This document shows positions 1 to 6,578 of a stretch of 8,105 nt of DNA, in pieces. The DNA is from Dehalococcoidales bacterium (GTDB lineage Bacteria; Chloroflexota; Dehalococcoidia; Dehalococcoidales; JAQTRN01). The stretch's first letter is position 1; each line of letters begins with the position of its first letter. Position numbers and translations under genes: made by a program. The notes under the pieces are model-generated. The model saw nothing but the letters and a program-made list of their open reading frames with translations, was not told where the DNA came from and ran no database searches. The stretch spans positions 1 through 8,105 of the forward strand of contig JAQTRN010000034.1 in NCBI GenBank assembly GCA_028711795.1, written 5' to 3'.

Positions 1-46
1 CCGAAAAGCCACACCGCTCTATTGGCAAACTGCCGCCACTACGCTA

Positions 47-268
47 CTATTGGGATAAGTTCGTCACCAGCCCCAAAAAGTCCAATACATCCTGGACGCT
101 TACATCATATTGACCCTTCCCGATAAATAGGATAGACTTAGATAAGCGTTTGGAGCCATTTAGCCATCGCTGCAGCAGGCGGACAGTATAGGATGGCAGT
201 CCCAGTTGTGCCAGAGCGGTTCTGGCCTGCTTACCTTGCTCTCCGGTCAGCAAACTCAATGAAAACAA
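47..268 (-). CDS. Hypothetical short reading frame, possibly a remnant
   Basis: I do not recognise this protein. It would be 73 residues from a TTG start; a TGA codon lies three codons further upstream in the same frame, so it cannot extend further. No good ribosome binding site precedes the TTG. The product is mixed in character, with a basic helical stretch around residues 23-45 (LPSYTVRLLQRWLNGSKRL) that could be a helix-turn-helix-like fragment, and a hydrophobic, acidic tail ending in LGLVTNLSQ. It is the only open frame of any size before the zinc-finger gene and would be transcribed divergently from it. A decayed end of a larger gene or transposase is possible, but nothing in the sequence proves it. 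It may equally be a chance open frame. Confidence 0.22.
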   Translation of the reverse strand: MFSLSLLTGEQGKQARTALAQLGLPSYTVRLLQRWLNGSKRLSKSILFIGKGQYDVSVQDVLDFLGLVTNLSQ

Positions 269-315
269 GCTTACCTGTCAACATAAGCTAGTTGTGGGTC
301 CTGGTTGGGTAAGCG

Positions 316-320
316 GGAGG
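316..320 (+). promoter_or_regulatory. Ribosome binding site that decides the zinc-finger gene start
   Basis: GGAGG sits nine bases before the ATG at 330. It directly abuts the ATG at 321 and lies downstream of the GTG at 294, so neither of those can use it. This supports 330 as the true start, giving 126 residues rather than 138. Confidence 0.6.
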
Positions 321-329
321 ATGGCGGAA

Positions 330-710
330 ATGACAACCAGTTCTAACTTGCTCCGTTCCCATTTGGAAATGGAACAGCGGCGCTTGGCCGAGCAGTTGAA
401 ACAAATCGAGTCCAGCATACGCTCCACCGAGGAAAGACGGGTGGGTAGCCCCTTTGGCAAGAGGGAGGAGGAGGCTACCGAGACCCTGGAGTTGGAGAAA
501 CAAATAGCCCTGGAGAAGCGTTTGCGGGCGGAACTGGCTGAAATTGAGTGGGCCTTGCGCAAGTTCGAGACCGGGACCTTCGGCTTGTGCGAGAAATGTG
601 GTCAGGCAATTGACCCGGCCCGCTTGGAAGCCCTGCCCCAGGCAAGGCTCTGCATGAAATGTAAGGCGCAGCAGGAAAAGGATGCCAGAATCAAGCTCTC
701 CCCGGGTTAG
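330..710 (+). CDS. DksA/TraR-family C4 zinc-finger protein
   Basis: The product belongs to the DksA/TraR family; members bind the RNA polymerase secondary channel or act as stress-linked regulators. From the ATG at 330 it is 126 residues. Residues 7-80 are Glu-, Lys- and Arg-rich and should form the long helical hairpin. A C4 zinc finger follows: C87-x2-C90 (GLCEKCG) and C108-x2-C111 (LCMKC). Aligned by eye with the DxxDxA tip of E. coli DksA, only the second acid and the Ala seem kept (E47, A49), so DksA-like activity at rRNA promoters is uncertain. The segment ATETLELEKQIAL resembles the tip-following part of the shorter Firmicutes-type relatives. The end overlaps lspA by 29 bases, which suggests co-transcription and translational coupling. 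I saw no convincing promoter upstream. Confidence 0.88.
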   Translation: MTTSSNLLRSHLEMEQRRLAEQLKQIESSIRSTEERRVGSPFGKREEEATETLELEKQIALEKRLRAELAEIEWALRKFETGTFGLCEKCGQAIDPARLEALPQARLCMKCKAQQEKDARIKLSPG

Positions 711-1182
711 GCATGCGCACCTCATCTTTTCATTGACCGCTCTGTTGCTGGTGGTGGCCGACCAGTTGAGCAAGGCCTGGATAAGGTCTCAACTGGCACT
801 GGGTGAGTCGTGTTGTGATGTCGGGTTCTTCCACCTGGTCCGGGCGCATAATACCGGGGCTTCTTTCGGTATTTTCCCGGACCATAATGCTGTCCTGGCC
901 GCTATCGCGTCGATTGGCGCCGTCGCCGTTGTGGTCTTCGCTCTGGTAGTCCGCCGCCGGTTTCCGGTCCTGGATAGGCGGCTGGTCTGGGTGGCGCTGG
1001 GCCTTATCCTGGGGGGCTCAGTCGGTAACCTGATTGACCGACTGGTTCGCGGTTATGTGACTGACTTTCTTGATTTCAAGGTCTGGCCGGCGTTTAACCT
1101 GGCCGATTCTGCGGTGGTCGTCGGTGTTATCCTGTTTGCCTATTGTCTCCTTCGCTTGACCGCCACCGAAAAACCAAGCTGA
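682..1182 (+). CDS. lspA: Lipoprotein signal peptidase (signal peptidase II)
   Basis: This inner-membrane aspartyl protease removes signal peptides from diacylglyceryl-modified prolipoproteins. The 166-residue length is normal for the family. Four membrane segments are visible at about residues 14-33, 70-90, 101-118 and 140-158. Family motifs appear in order: D27QLSK, N57TGASFGIF, G115NLIDRLVRGYVTDF and F138NLADSA. The catalytic aspartates are D128 and D142 by comparison with characterised LspA proteins. The ATG at 682 is preceded by AGGA at 673-676, about five bases away. The gene starts inside the zinc-finger gene and its TGA shares one base with the ATG of the pseudouridine synthase. Its presence implies that the cell makes lipoproteins. 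Identification is secure. Confidence 0.96.
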   Translation: MPESSSPRVRHAHLIFSLTALLLVVADQLSKAWIRSQLALGESCCDVGFFHLVRAHNTGASFGIFPDHNAVLAAIASIGAVAVVVFALVVRRRFPVLDRRLVWVALGLILGGSVGNLIDRLVRGYVTDFLDFKVWPAFNLADSAVVVGVILFAYCLLRLTATEKPS

Positions 1183-2078
1183 TGGCCACGGAATATCATC
1201 TTATGGCTGATAGGGCCGGGACCCGCCTGGACAAATATGTGAGCGAGCAGTGTCCTGGACTCTCCCGTACCCAGGCGCAGAAGCTTATCGCCATGGGCTA
1301 CATTACTGTTAATAACCGTGTTGCCCGGGCCAGTCTCAAACTCGTTGCCGGTGATCAGGTGGCGGTTATCATTCCGCCGGCTACAGCCAGCCCGTTATCG
1401 CCGGAGTCGATTCCCCTGAAAATCGTCTATGAAGACGATGATTTGCTGGTGATTGACAAGCCCGCCGGTCTGACCACGCATCCGGCCCCGGGACATCCGG
1501 AGCACACGCTGGTTAACGCTATTTTGGCCCATTTCCCCGGGCTATCGGTGCTGAGCGATTCGGTGCGACCGGGGATTGTGCACCGGCTGGATAAGGATAC
1601 TTCGGGGCTGATTATTATTGCCAAGAATAATGCCGCCCGGCTGGACCTGATAGAGCAGTTCCGGACCAGGGCGGTTGTCAAAACCTACCTGACACTGGTG
1701 AGAGGGCGTCTCACGCCGGAGTGGGGCGTGATCGAGGCACCTATTGGCCGCGACCCGCGCAACCGTAAGCGCATGGCGGTAGTCCACGAAGGCAGAGAGG
1801 CCCGGACCGAGTACCGCGTCATCAAGTACATTGGTGATTATACCTTGCTTGAAATCAAGCCCCAGACCGGCCGCACCCATCAGATCAGGGTGCACCTGGC
1901 GGCTATCGGCTATCCGGTGGTGGGTGACGCCACTTATGGGGTGAAATCGCCGTATCTGTCACGCCAGTTTCTCCACGCTCACCGCCTGGGTTTCAGATTA
2001 CCTTCTACCGGTGAGTCTGTTGAGTTTACCTCGCCGCTGCCTCCGGACCTGGAACAGGCGCTGAAAAATCTCGCCTAG
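1182..2078 (+). CDS. rluD: RluA/RluD-family pseudouridine synthase
   Basis: The enzyme converts uridine to pseudouridine in structured RNA, most likely 23S rRNA. From the ATG at 1182 the protein is 298 residues, normal for RluD. An S4 RNA-binding domain spans about residues 13-66 (GTRLDKYV, then SRTQAQKLIAMGYITVNN). The catalytic domain follows, starting near YEDDDLLVIDKPAGL (83-97). The signature H134RLDKDTSG carries the catalytic D137, and TGRTHQIRVHLA lies further on. An in-frame TTG at 1143 would add 13 residues lying within lspA and unlike the family. The ATG at 1182 overlaps the lspA stop by one base and has no clear Shine-Dalgarno, so translation is probably coupled. The lspA-rluD-like order also occurs in Gram-positive bacteria. 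Which uridines are modified cannot be read from the sequence; rluD is the nearest name, not a proven orthology. Confidence 0.93.
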   Translation: MATEYHLMADRAGTRLDKYVSEQCPGLSRTQAQKLIAMGYITVNNRVARASLKLVAGDQVAVIIPPATASPLSPESIPLKIVYEDDDLLVIDKPAGLTTHPAPGHPEHTLVNAILAHFPGLSVLSDSVRPGIVHRLDKDTSGLIIIAKNNAARLDLIEQFRTRAVVKTYLTLVRGRLTPEWGVIEAPIGRDPRNRKRMAVVHEGREARTEYRVIKYIGDYTLLEIKPQTGRTHQIRVHLAAIGYPVVGDATYGVKSPYLSRQFLHAHRLGFRLPSTGESVEFTSPLPPDLEQALKNLA

Positions 2079-2123
2079 AATCTCGGTAGAGTAGATGGTA
2101 GAATGAGGAGATGATTTGGGTGA

Positions 2124-2129
2124 GAGGAG
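2124..2129 (+). promoter_or_regulatory. Ribosome binding site of gltX
   Basis: GAGGAG lies nine bases before the gltX ATG at 2139, in the 60-base gap after the pseudouridine synthase gene. The gap also holds a TAGAAT at 2099-2104, but no matching -35 element, so an internal promoter is not supported. Confidence 0.6.
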
Positions 2130-2138
2130 TGGCTTTGA

Positions 2139-3608
2139 ATGACTAATCCGGTCCGCGTTCGTTTTGCCCCCAGCCCCACCGGCTATCCCCATGTGGGTAA
2201 TATCCGGACGGCCCTGTTCAACTGGCTCTTCGCCCGTCATCATGGCGGTAGTTTCATCGTCCGTATCGAAGATACCGATGTCGCCCGTAAGGTTGAAGGC
2301 GCCGTGGAGGCCATTCTGGATGGCCTGCGCTGGCTGGGACTTGATTGGGATGAAGGTCCGGTGGTGGGTGGTGACTATGGGCCCTATTTTCAATCGCAGC
2401 GGCTGGACCGGTACCACGAGGCTACCCGCCGGTTGATTTCCCAGGGGAATGCCTACAACTGCTACTGCTCTCCGCAACGGCTGGAGGAGATGCGGGCGGA
2501 GCAGACCAAAAATAAACAACCCCCGGGCTACGACCGCCAGTGCCGTAACCTCAGCCGGGAAGAGTGCGCCCGGGCGGAGGCTGCCGGCGTCGTTCCGGTA
2601 GTCCGTTTCAAGACGCCGCTCGCAGGCCAGACCCGGTTCCAGGACCTGATCCGGGGTGAGGTGGTCTTCGAGAATAGCACTATTGATGATTTCGTGCTGC
2701 TGAAGTCGGACGGCTATCCCACCTATCACCTGGCCAATATCGTCGATGACCACTTCATGGAAATAAGTCACGTCATGCGGGCGGAAGAGTGGCTGTCCAG
2801 CACTCCCCGCCACGTCCTGCTCTACCAGGCTATGGGGTTTGACCCGCCGCAGTTTGCCCATCTGCCGATGATACTCGGCCCCGACCGCAGTAAGCTGAGC
2901 AAACGTCACGGCGCGGTGTCTATCATCGAGTACCGGGAACAGGGCTACCTGCCGGAGACCATGTTCAATTTTCTTTCCCTGCTCGGCTGGTCGCTGGATG
3001 ATAAGACCGAGATCATGTCCCGGTCAGAAGTAGTCCGGGACTTTTCTCTGGAGCGTATCAGCCGGACGGCGGCCATTTTCAACAAGGATAAACTCGACTG
3101 GATGAACGGGTTATACATCCGTAAATTAAGCCCTGAGGAGTTCGTTCAGCGGGCGCTGCCCTTCCTCGACAAAGGCCTGTCGCCCGAGGTGAAACGGCCG
3201 TTATCCCTTGATTATGTCCGGCAGATTATGCCGCTGGTCCAGGAGCGGGCGAAGATACTGACCGAATTGGCTGACCTTACCGGGTTCCTCTTTGTTGACC
3301 AGCTGGACTATAAACCTGACCTGCTGGTTGGCAAAGGAATGACGCCGGAGTCGACCATCAAAGCCCTGGAAGCGGGACGGGCCAAGCTGCAGGAGTCGGC
3401 GGTCTTTGAGATTGAGGCACTGGAGATGGCATTCCGCCCGCTGGCGGACGCGCTAGGACTGAAAACGGGGCAGTTCTTCGGCACTCTGCGGGTGGCAATA
3501 ACCGGACGGACGGTATCACCCCCTCTGTTTCAGACTATGGTGGTGCTCGGCCGGGAACGTTGCCAGCAGCGGATAGAGGCGGCGCTGGTGCGGCTCCGGG
3601 CGGCTTAA
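2139..3608 (+). CDS. gltX: Glutamyl-tRNA synthetase
   Basis: This cytoplasmic class I synthetase attaches glutamate to tRNA-Glu. At 489 residues it has normal length. The Rossmann catalytic domain starts with PSPTGYPHVGN, where H18VGN is the HIGH motif, followed by IEDTD at 43-47. The KMSKS equivalent is K252LSKRHG. The zinc-site region has C108-Y-C110 and C135; the position that is His in the E. coli enzyme is N137 (CRNLS), a form I recall as common in other bacteria. The C-terminal third is helical and matches the anticodon-binding domain, ending with TLRVAITGRTVSPPLFQTM and a final helix. Whether it also charges tRNA-Gln, as in bacteria that use GatCAB, cannot be decided here. A 303-residue antisense frame over this gene is a coding shadow. 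The DUF3795 gene follows after 18 bases. Confidence 0.97.
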   Translation: MTNPVRVRFAPSPTGYPHVGNIRTALFNWLFARHHGGSFIVRIEDTDVARKVEGAVEAILDGLRWLGLDWDEGPVVGGDYGPYFQSQRLDRYHEATRRLISQGNAYNCYCSPQRLEEMRAEQTKNKQPPGYDRQCRNLSREECARAEAAGVVPVVRFKTPLAGQTRFQDLIRGEVVFENSTIDDFVLLKSDGYPTYHLANIVDDHFMEISHVMRAEEWLSSTPRHVLLYQAMGFDPPQFAHLPMILGPDRSKLSKRHGAVSIIEYREQGYLPETMFNFLSLLGWSLDDKTEIMSRSEVVRDFSLERISRTAAIFNKDKLDWMNGLYIRKLSPEEFVQRALPFLDKGLSPEVKRPLSLDYVRQIMPLVQERAKILTELADLTGFLFVDQLDYKPDLLVGKGMTPESTIKALEAGRAKLQESAVFEIEALEMAFRPLADALGLKTGQFFGTLRVAITGRTVSPPLFQTMVVLGRERCQQRIEAALVRLRAA

Positions 3609-3626
3609 GGTCTCACCGGGATTCGT

Positions 3627-4202
3627 ATGGACAGATATCCGCTCAAGAAGTATCCGATAGTCGGTGTTTGCGGCCTGGAGTGTGGTCTTTGTCCCCGGTA
3701 CCATACCGAGGGGGCGTCGCGGTGCCCCGGCTGCTGTGGCCCGGATTTCTGGCAAAAACACCCCGCCTGTGGCCTCATCACCTGCTGTGTCAAAGAAAGG
3801 GGACTGGAGACCTGTGGCCAGTGCGCCGATTGGGCGGAATGCGACCGGATGGTCAAGTTGCTGGATTCTGCCGGCTCCCACGATTCTTTTCTGTCGCACA
3901 GGCCAATTGCTGCCAATCTCGACTTTATTCGCCGGAACGGTATTGAGGAATTTGCCCGGCGGGAAACGGAAAAGCTGGAGTTGCTCGCTTATTCCATTAC
4001 CAACTATGACGACGGGCGGTCCAAGAGCTTCTACTGCACGAGCTATCAACTGGTACCACTGGAACGGCTAAGGGAAGCGGTGAAAAACGCTGAGGCCAGA
4101 ATGACAGGAGATAGCGATAAGAAAGAGAAAGCCAGGTTGGCCAGGGAAGCGATTAGTGACATGGCGGACAGCCTGCAAATCGACCTGAAACTAAGGAAAT
4201 AG
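3627..4202 (+). CDS. DUF3795-type cysteine-rich protein of unknown function
   Basis: The 191-residue product matches what I know of DUF3795 proteins, which have no established function. The N-terminal 75 residues contain twelve cysteines: C15, C19, C22, C33, C36, C37, C48, C53, C54, C63, C66 and C72. They fall in patterns such as CGLECGLCPRYH, CPGCCGPDF, CGLITCC and CGQCADWAEC, suggesting zinc or iron-sulphur binding. The second half is mostly helical and contains the family-like segment ITNYDDGRSKSFYC, then a charged C-terminal helix. There is no signal peptide or membrane segment, so a cytoplasmic location is likely. The gene starts 18 bases after gltX with only a distant AAGG (3607-3610) as possible Shine-Dalgarno, so coupling to gltX is plausible. 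The radical SAM gene follows 21 bases later, and a joint role is an inference only. Confidence 0.88.
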   Translation: MDRYPLKKYPIVGVCGLECGLCPRYHTEGASRCPGCCGPDFWQKHPACGLITCCVKERGLETCGQCADWAECDRMVKLLDSAGSHDSFLSHRPIAANLDFIRRNGIEEFARRETEKLELLAYSITNYDDGRSKSFYCTSYQLVPLERLREAVKNAEARMTGDSDKKEKARLAREAISDMADSLQIDLKLRK

Positions 4203-4212
4203 TTGATTCAAG

Positions 4213-4218
4213 AAAGGA
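4213..4218 (+). promoter_or_regulatory. Ribosome binding site that decides the radical SAM gene start
   Basis: AAAGGA lies five bases before the ATG at 4224. The in-frame TTG at 4203 directly follows the DUF3795 stop codon and has no such site at a suitable distance, so 4224 is preferred. Confidence 0.55.
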
Positions 4219-4223
4219 CTCGA

Positions 4224-5222
4224 ATGGAACCAGGGTACGTTGCGTTATACCGGTCCGGCGAGCTTGAGCGCCGTGCCGAGAGACTGGAAGCGCGGCTGGC
4301 TGTCTGTGATATCTGCCCCCGGGAATGCCGGGTCGACCGGCTTAATGGTGAGCTTGGCTTTTGCCACTCGGCTTATCTCCCCATCGTCGCTGCCGTCTGT
4401 GCCCATCATGGCGAAGAGCCAGTCTTGTCCGGCAGTCGCGGCTCGGGGACGGTGTTCCTGGGCAACTGTAATATGCGTTGTGTCTACTGTCAGAACCACC
4501 AGATAAGCCAGGACTGGCAGAGACAGGAATCGAATGAGATGTCCGCTCACACCCTGGCGCAGAGGATGCTCTATCTCCAGGACGAACTGGGTTGCCACAA
4601 CATCAACTTCGTGTCGCCATCCCATTTTGTGCCGCAACTGGTGCGGTCAGTGCTGGAAGCCGTACCGCTGGGGTTGCGACTGCCGCTGGTCTATAATACC
4701 AACGGCTACGATTCCGTGACCACCCTGAAAGAGCTTGATGGCGTCATGGACATTTACCTGCCTGACCTGCGTTATGCTTCCGATGCCCGGGCAAGCGAGT
4801 TCTCGCAGGCCCCACATTACGTGAGCCGGGCCCGGGAAGCCATCAAAGAGATGTACCGGCAGGTCGGTGACCTGCTGGTTGATGAGAATGGACTGGCGCA
4901 GCGGGGACTGATTATACGGCACCTTATCTTGCCTAACGGACTGGCCGGCAGCGAAGAATCGCTAGCCTGGATAGCTCGCGAGCTGTCGCCTACAGTCAGT
5001 TTGAGCATTATGTCCCAGTACTCGCCCCAGTACCGGGCACCCGGAGTGCCGCTGCTGTCCCGGATAATATCCCGGGCCGAATATGAAACGGTGCTCGGAT
5101 TATTGGATAGATTGGGGCTGGAGAACGGCTGGGTGCAGCAAATGGGAGCTTCAGATAACTATCTGCCCGATTTTGACCGCCAGGGTCATCCCTTCTCGCT
5201 GGCCACTGACGAGCGGGAATAG
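4224..5222 (+). CDS. PflX-like radical SAM protein (COG1313 type)
   Basis: The product (332 residues) resembles the radical SAM proteins annotated as PflX or putative pyruvate formate-lyase activating enzyme; their true substrates are unknown. The cluster-binding motif is C82NMRC86VYC89 in GNCNMRCVYCQNHQIS. An N-terminal cysteine group precedes it (C28-x2-C31-x3-C35 and C47, in CDICPRECRVDR and ELGFC) and may bind a second metal. Further family-like stretches are NINFVSPSHFVPQL, DIYLPDLRYAS and MSQYSPQYRAP. No pyruvate formate-lyase or other glycyl radical enzyme is in the window, so a PFL-activating role is not supported. This is also not the PflA-like enzyme associated with AMMECR1 and Memo. 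It is probably co-transcribed with the DUF3795 gene. A convergent small frame ends one base beyond its stop. Confidence 0.9.
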   Translation: MEPGYVALYRSGELERRAERLEARLAVCDICPRECRVDRLNGELGFCHSAYLPIVAAVCAHHGEEPVLSGSRGSGTVFLGNCNMRCVYCQNHQISQDWQRQESNEMSAHTLAQRMLYLQDELGCHNINFVSPSHFVPQLVRSVLEAVPLGLRLPLVYNTNGYDSVTTLKELDGVMDIYLPDLRYASDARASEFSQAPHYVSRAREAIKEMYRQVGDLLVDENGLAQRGLIIRHLILPNGLAGSEESLAWIARELSPTVSLSIMSQYSPQYRAPGVPLLSRIISRAEYETVLGLLDRLGLENGWVQQMGASDNYLPDFDRQGHPFSLATDERE

Positions 5223-5223
5223 T

Positions 5224-5364
5224 CTATTTCCGCTTGCGGTTGACGAAGGCGAAGTGGATTTTCTTACCGTTACGCTTTTTGTCTTTCTTATTTACATTCT
5301 CGACGAATGTTTTGAGGTCAGTCAGGACTTTATCACTCATCAGACGTCTTTTCCTTCTTGGCAT
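5224..5364 (-). CDS. Small, highly basic hypothetical protein (46 residues)
   Basis: I do not recognise this protein, and its length is below usual gene-finding cut-offs. It opens with MPRRKRRLM and ends with VNRKRK before TAG. Eighteen of its 46 residues are Lys or Arg. The middle, around residues 10-25 (SDKVLTDLKTFVENVN), could be a short amphipathic helix. The composition suggests nucleic-acid or ribosome binding, but this is inference. Two starts are possible: ATG at 5364, or ATG at 5340 (38 residues) with an AAGGA 11 bases before it. The frame fills the gap between the radical SAM stop and the argF regulatory region and converges on the radical SAM gene with one base between the stops. 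A plausible minus-strand promoter lies just upstream. It could still be a chance frame in an A-rich stretch. Confidence 0.42.
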   Translation of the reverse strand: MPRRKRRLMSDKVLTDLKTFVENVNKKDKKRNGKKIHFAFVNRKRK

Positions 5365-5366
5365 AA

Positions 5367-5383
5367 ATAGAGTCTTATTCTAT
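5367..5383. repeat. Imperfect inverted repeat upstream of the small basic frame
   Basis: ATAGAGT and ATTCTAT form seven-base arms with one G-T mismatch around a three-base CTT centre. The repeat covers the proposed minus-strand -10 element and ends three bases before the ATG of the small reading frame. It might be an operator. The short A/T-rich arms also make chance likely. Confidence 0.3.
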
Positions 5384-5406
5384 CACTATACCGACACACA
5401 AGGCAA
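5377..5406 (-). promoter_or_regulatory. Candidate promoter for the small basic frame
   Basis: Read on the minus strand, TTGCCT (5406-5401) is followed after 18 bases by TAGAAT (5382-5377), matching the sigma-70 consensus at four and five of six positions. Transcription would start near 5370, about six bases before the first ATG (5364) and about thirty before the second ATG (5340). The element is divergent from the argF promoter. Confidence 0.35.
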
Positions 5407-5466
5407 ATCGATATCAGCCAGAAGAGCGCCTATTCCCCGGCTTCACTTAGATATCTCCGGCGGCGT

Positions 5467-5495
5467 TTGGCGAAATTTGCCTTTCGTGATATACT
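5467..5495 (+). promoter_or_regulatory. Sigma-70-type promoter of argF
   Basis: TTGGCG (5467-5472) and TATACT (5490-5495) are separated by exactly 17 bases, with four and five of six consensus matches. Transcription should start near 5502, giving a leader of about 15 bases. The spacer includes an interrupted palindrome, GGC-g-AAATTT-GCC (5469-5481), that could bind a regulator. It does not clearly match the ArgR box consensus. Confidence 0.65.
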
Positions 5496-5505
5496 CTGTG
5501 GTCAT

Positions 5506-5512
5506 GGAGGGG
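5506..5512 (+). promoter_or_regulatory. Ribosome binding site supporting the TTG start of argF
   Basis: GGAGGGG lies four to six bases before the TTG at 5517. The nearby ATG at 5504 is in another frame and reaches a stop after seven codons, so the strong site supports TTG as the argF start. Confidence 0.65.
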
Positions 5513-5516
5513 CCAA

Positions 5517-6461
5517 TTGAAGGGTAAGGACTTACTTTCTATATCTGACCTCACCGCTCAGGATGTTCGTTCCCTGATGTCGGAGACGGTAGGCCTGAAA
5601 GCCAGAGGCTGGACGTCACTGCTGAGCCGCAAGACGTTGGCGCTGCTGTTTGAGAAACCATCACTGCGCACCCGTGTTAGCTTCGAGATGGCGATGCGCC
5701 AGCTTGGTGGGCAGTGCCTTTATCTCTCGCCGGCGGAAGTCGGCCTGGGTAAGCGTGAGCCCATCCCGGATGTGGCCAGAGTGCTTGGCCGCTATGTGGA
5801 CGCGATCGCGGCCCGTACCTTCTCTCATCACACGCTGGAAGTCCTGGCGGACTTCTCCGGTATTCCGGTGATCAATGCCCTGTCTGATTGGGAGCATCCC
5901 TGTCAGGCGCTGGCTGACCTGTTCACTATCTATGAGAAGAAAGGGGAGTTCGAGGGCTTGACCCTGGCTTATGTTGGTGATGGCAACAATGTGGCCAACA
6001 GTCTGCTGCTGGCCTCGGCGCTGGTGGGTATGAGCTTCCGTATCGCTTCTCCCGGCGGCTATCAGATTCCGGATACCATACTGGACCAGGCTAAGAAATA
6101 TGCCGATGATAGCGGCGCTGAAATATTCTGTACCGAGGAGCCGTCGCTGGCGGTCAAGGATGCTGATATCGTTTACACCGATGTCTGGACAAGTATGGGA
6201 CAGGAGGCCGAAGCGGAACTGCGCCGCCGTGTGTTTACTGGCTATCAGGTGACTGACCAGCTTTTATCCCTGGCTAAGGATGACGCCGTCTTTATGCACC
6301 CCCTGCCCGCCCATCACGGCGAGGAGGTAGCCCCGGGTATCGTGGACTCACCCAAATCGGTAGTCTTCGACCAGGCCGAAAACAGAATGCACGTGCAAAA
6401 AGCCCTGCTGGCCCAGATACTCGGCGGCCTGGAGATTTCCATGGACGACTACCGCCGCTGA
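5517..6461 (+). CDS. argF: Ornithine carbamoyltransferase
   Basis: The enzyme makes citrulline from ornithine and carbamoyl phosphate in arginine biosynthesis. The protein has 314 residues, normal for the family, from a TTG start supported by a strong ribosome binding site. Carbamoyl-phosphate motifs are visible: F45EKPSLRTRVSFE, with S49, R51, T52 and R53, and H127PCQALADL. Ornithine-side motifs are D155GNN and D222VWTSMGQE, where the SMG loop distinguishes it from aspartate carbamoyltransferase. The usual HCLP motif reads H261PLPAHHGEE, so the active-site Cys is replaced by Pro. That Pro is typical of aspartate carbamoyltransferases, but DGNN and SMG argue for ornithine as substrate. N-acetyl- or N-succinylornithine forms cannot be excluded by eye. 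It has its own promoter, and no other arginine gene is in the window. Confidence 0.93.
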   Translation: MKGKDLLSISDLTAQDVRSLMSETVGLKARGWTSLLSRKTLALLFEKPSLRTRVSFEMAMRQLGGQCLYLSPAEVGLGKREPIPDVARVLGRYVDAIAARTFSHHTLEVLADFSGIPVINALSDWEHPCQALADLFTIYEKKGEFEGLTLAYVGDGNNVANSLLLASALVGMSFRIASPGGYQIPDTILDQAKKYADDSGAEIFCTEEPSLAVKDADIVYTDVWTSMGQEAEAELRRRVFTGYQVTDQLLSLAKDDAVFMHPLPAHHGEEVAPGIVDSPKSVVFDQAENRMHVQKALLAQILGGLEISMDDYRR

Positions 6462-6578
6462 ACTGGCCTAAGCCTCAATCTGCTGTGAAAAGGTCGTCGG
6501 ATTTCGCCCATCCACAGATATATGCTCTCGCCTTAAACCTGGTATCCTGTTTTCCTGTCAGGCAGCTTATCCGGCCTT

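Noticed and set aside
229..276. Direct repeat GCTTACCT at 229-236 and 269-276
   Set aside because: Eight bases is short enough to occur by chance, and nothing mobile flanks it.
2111..2146. Eleven-codon leader frame overlapping the gltX start
   Set aside because: Its GAGGAG abuts the ATG with no spacing, so translation is unlikely, and no attenuator-like hairpin follows.
1998..2909. 303-residue minus-strand frame opposite gltX
   Set aside because: It lies antisense to a clear synthetase gene, shows no family motif, and fits a high-G+C coding shadow.
3516..4049. 177-residue minus-strand frame opposite the DUF3795 gene
   Set aside because: The + strand frame has strong family motifs; the antisense frame shows none and runs across two genes.
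5234..5527. + strand frames between the radical SAM gene and argF
   Set aside because: They have no ribosome binding site, run through the argF promoter and start, and have unlikely hydrophobic or mixed composition from reading the opposite strand.
6462..6560. Terminator after argF
   Set aside because: Only weak stems such as GGC-CTAA-GCC and GGAT/ATCC are present, with no T-run.
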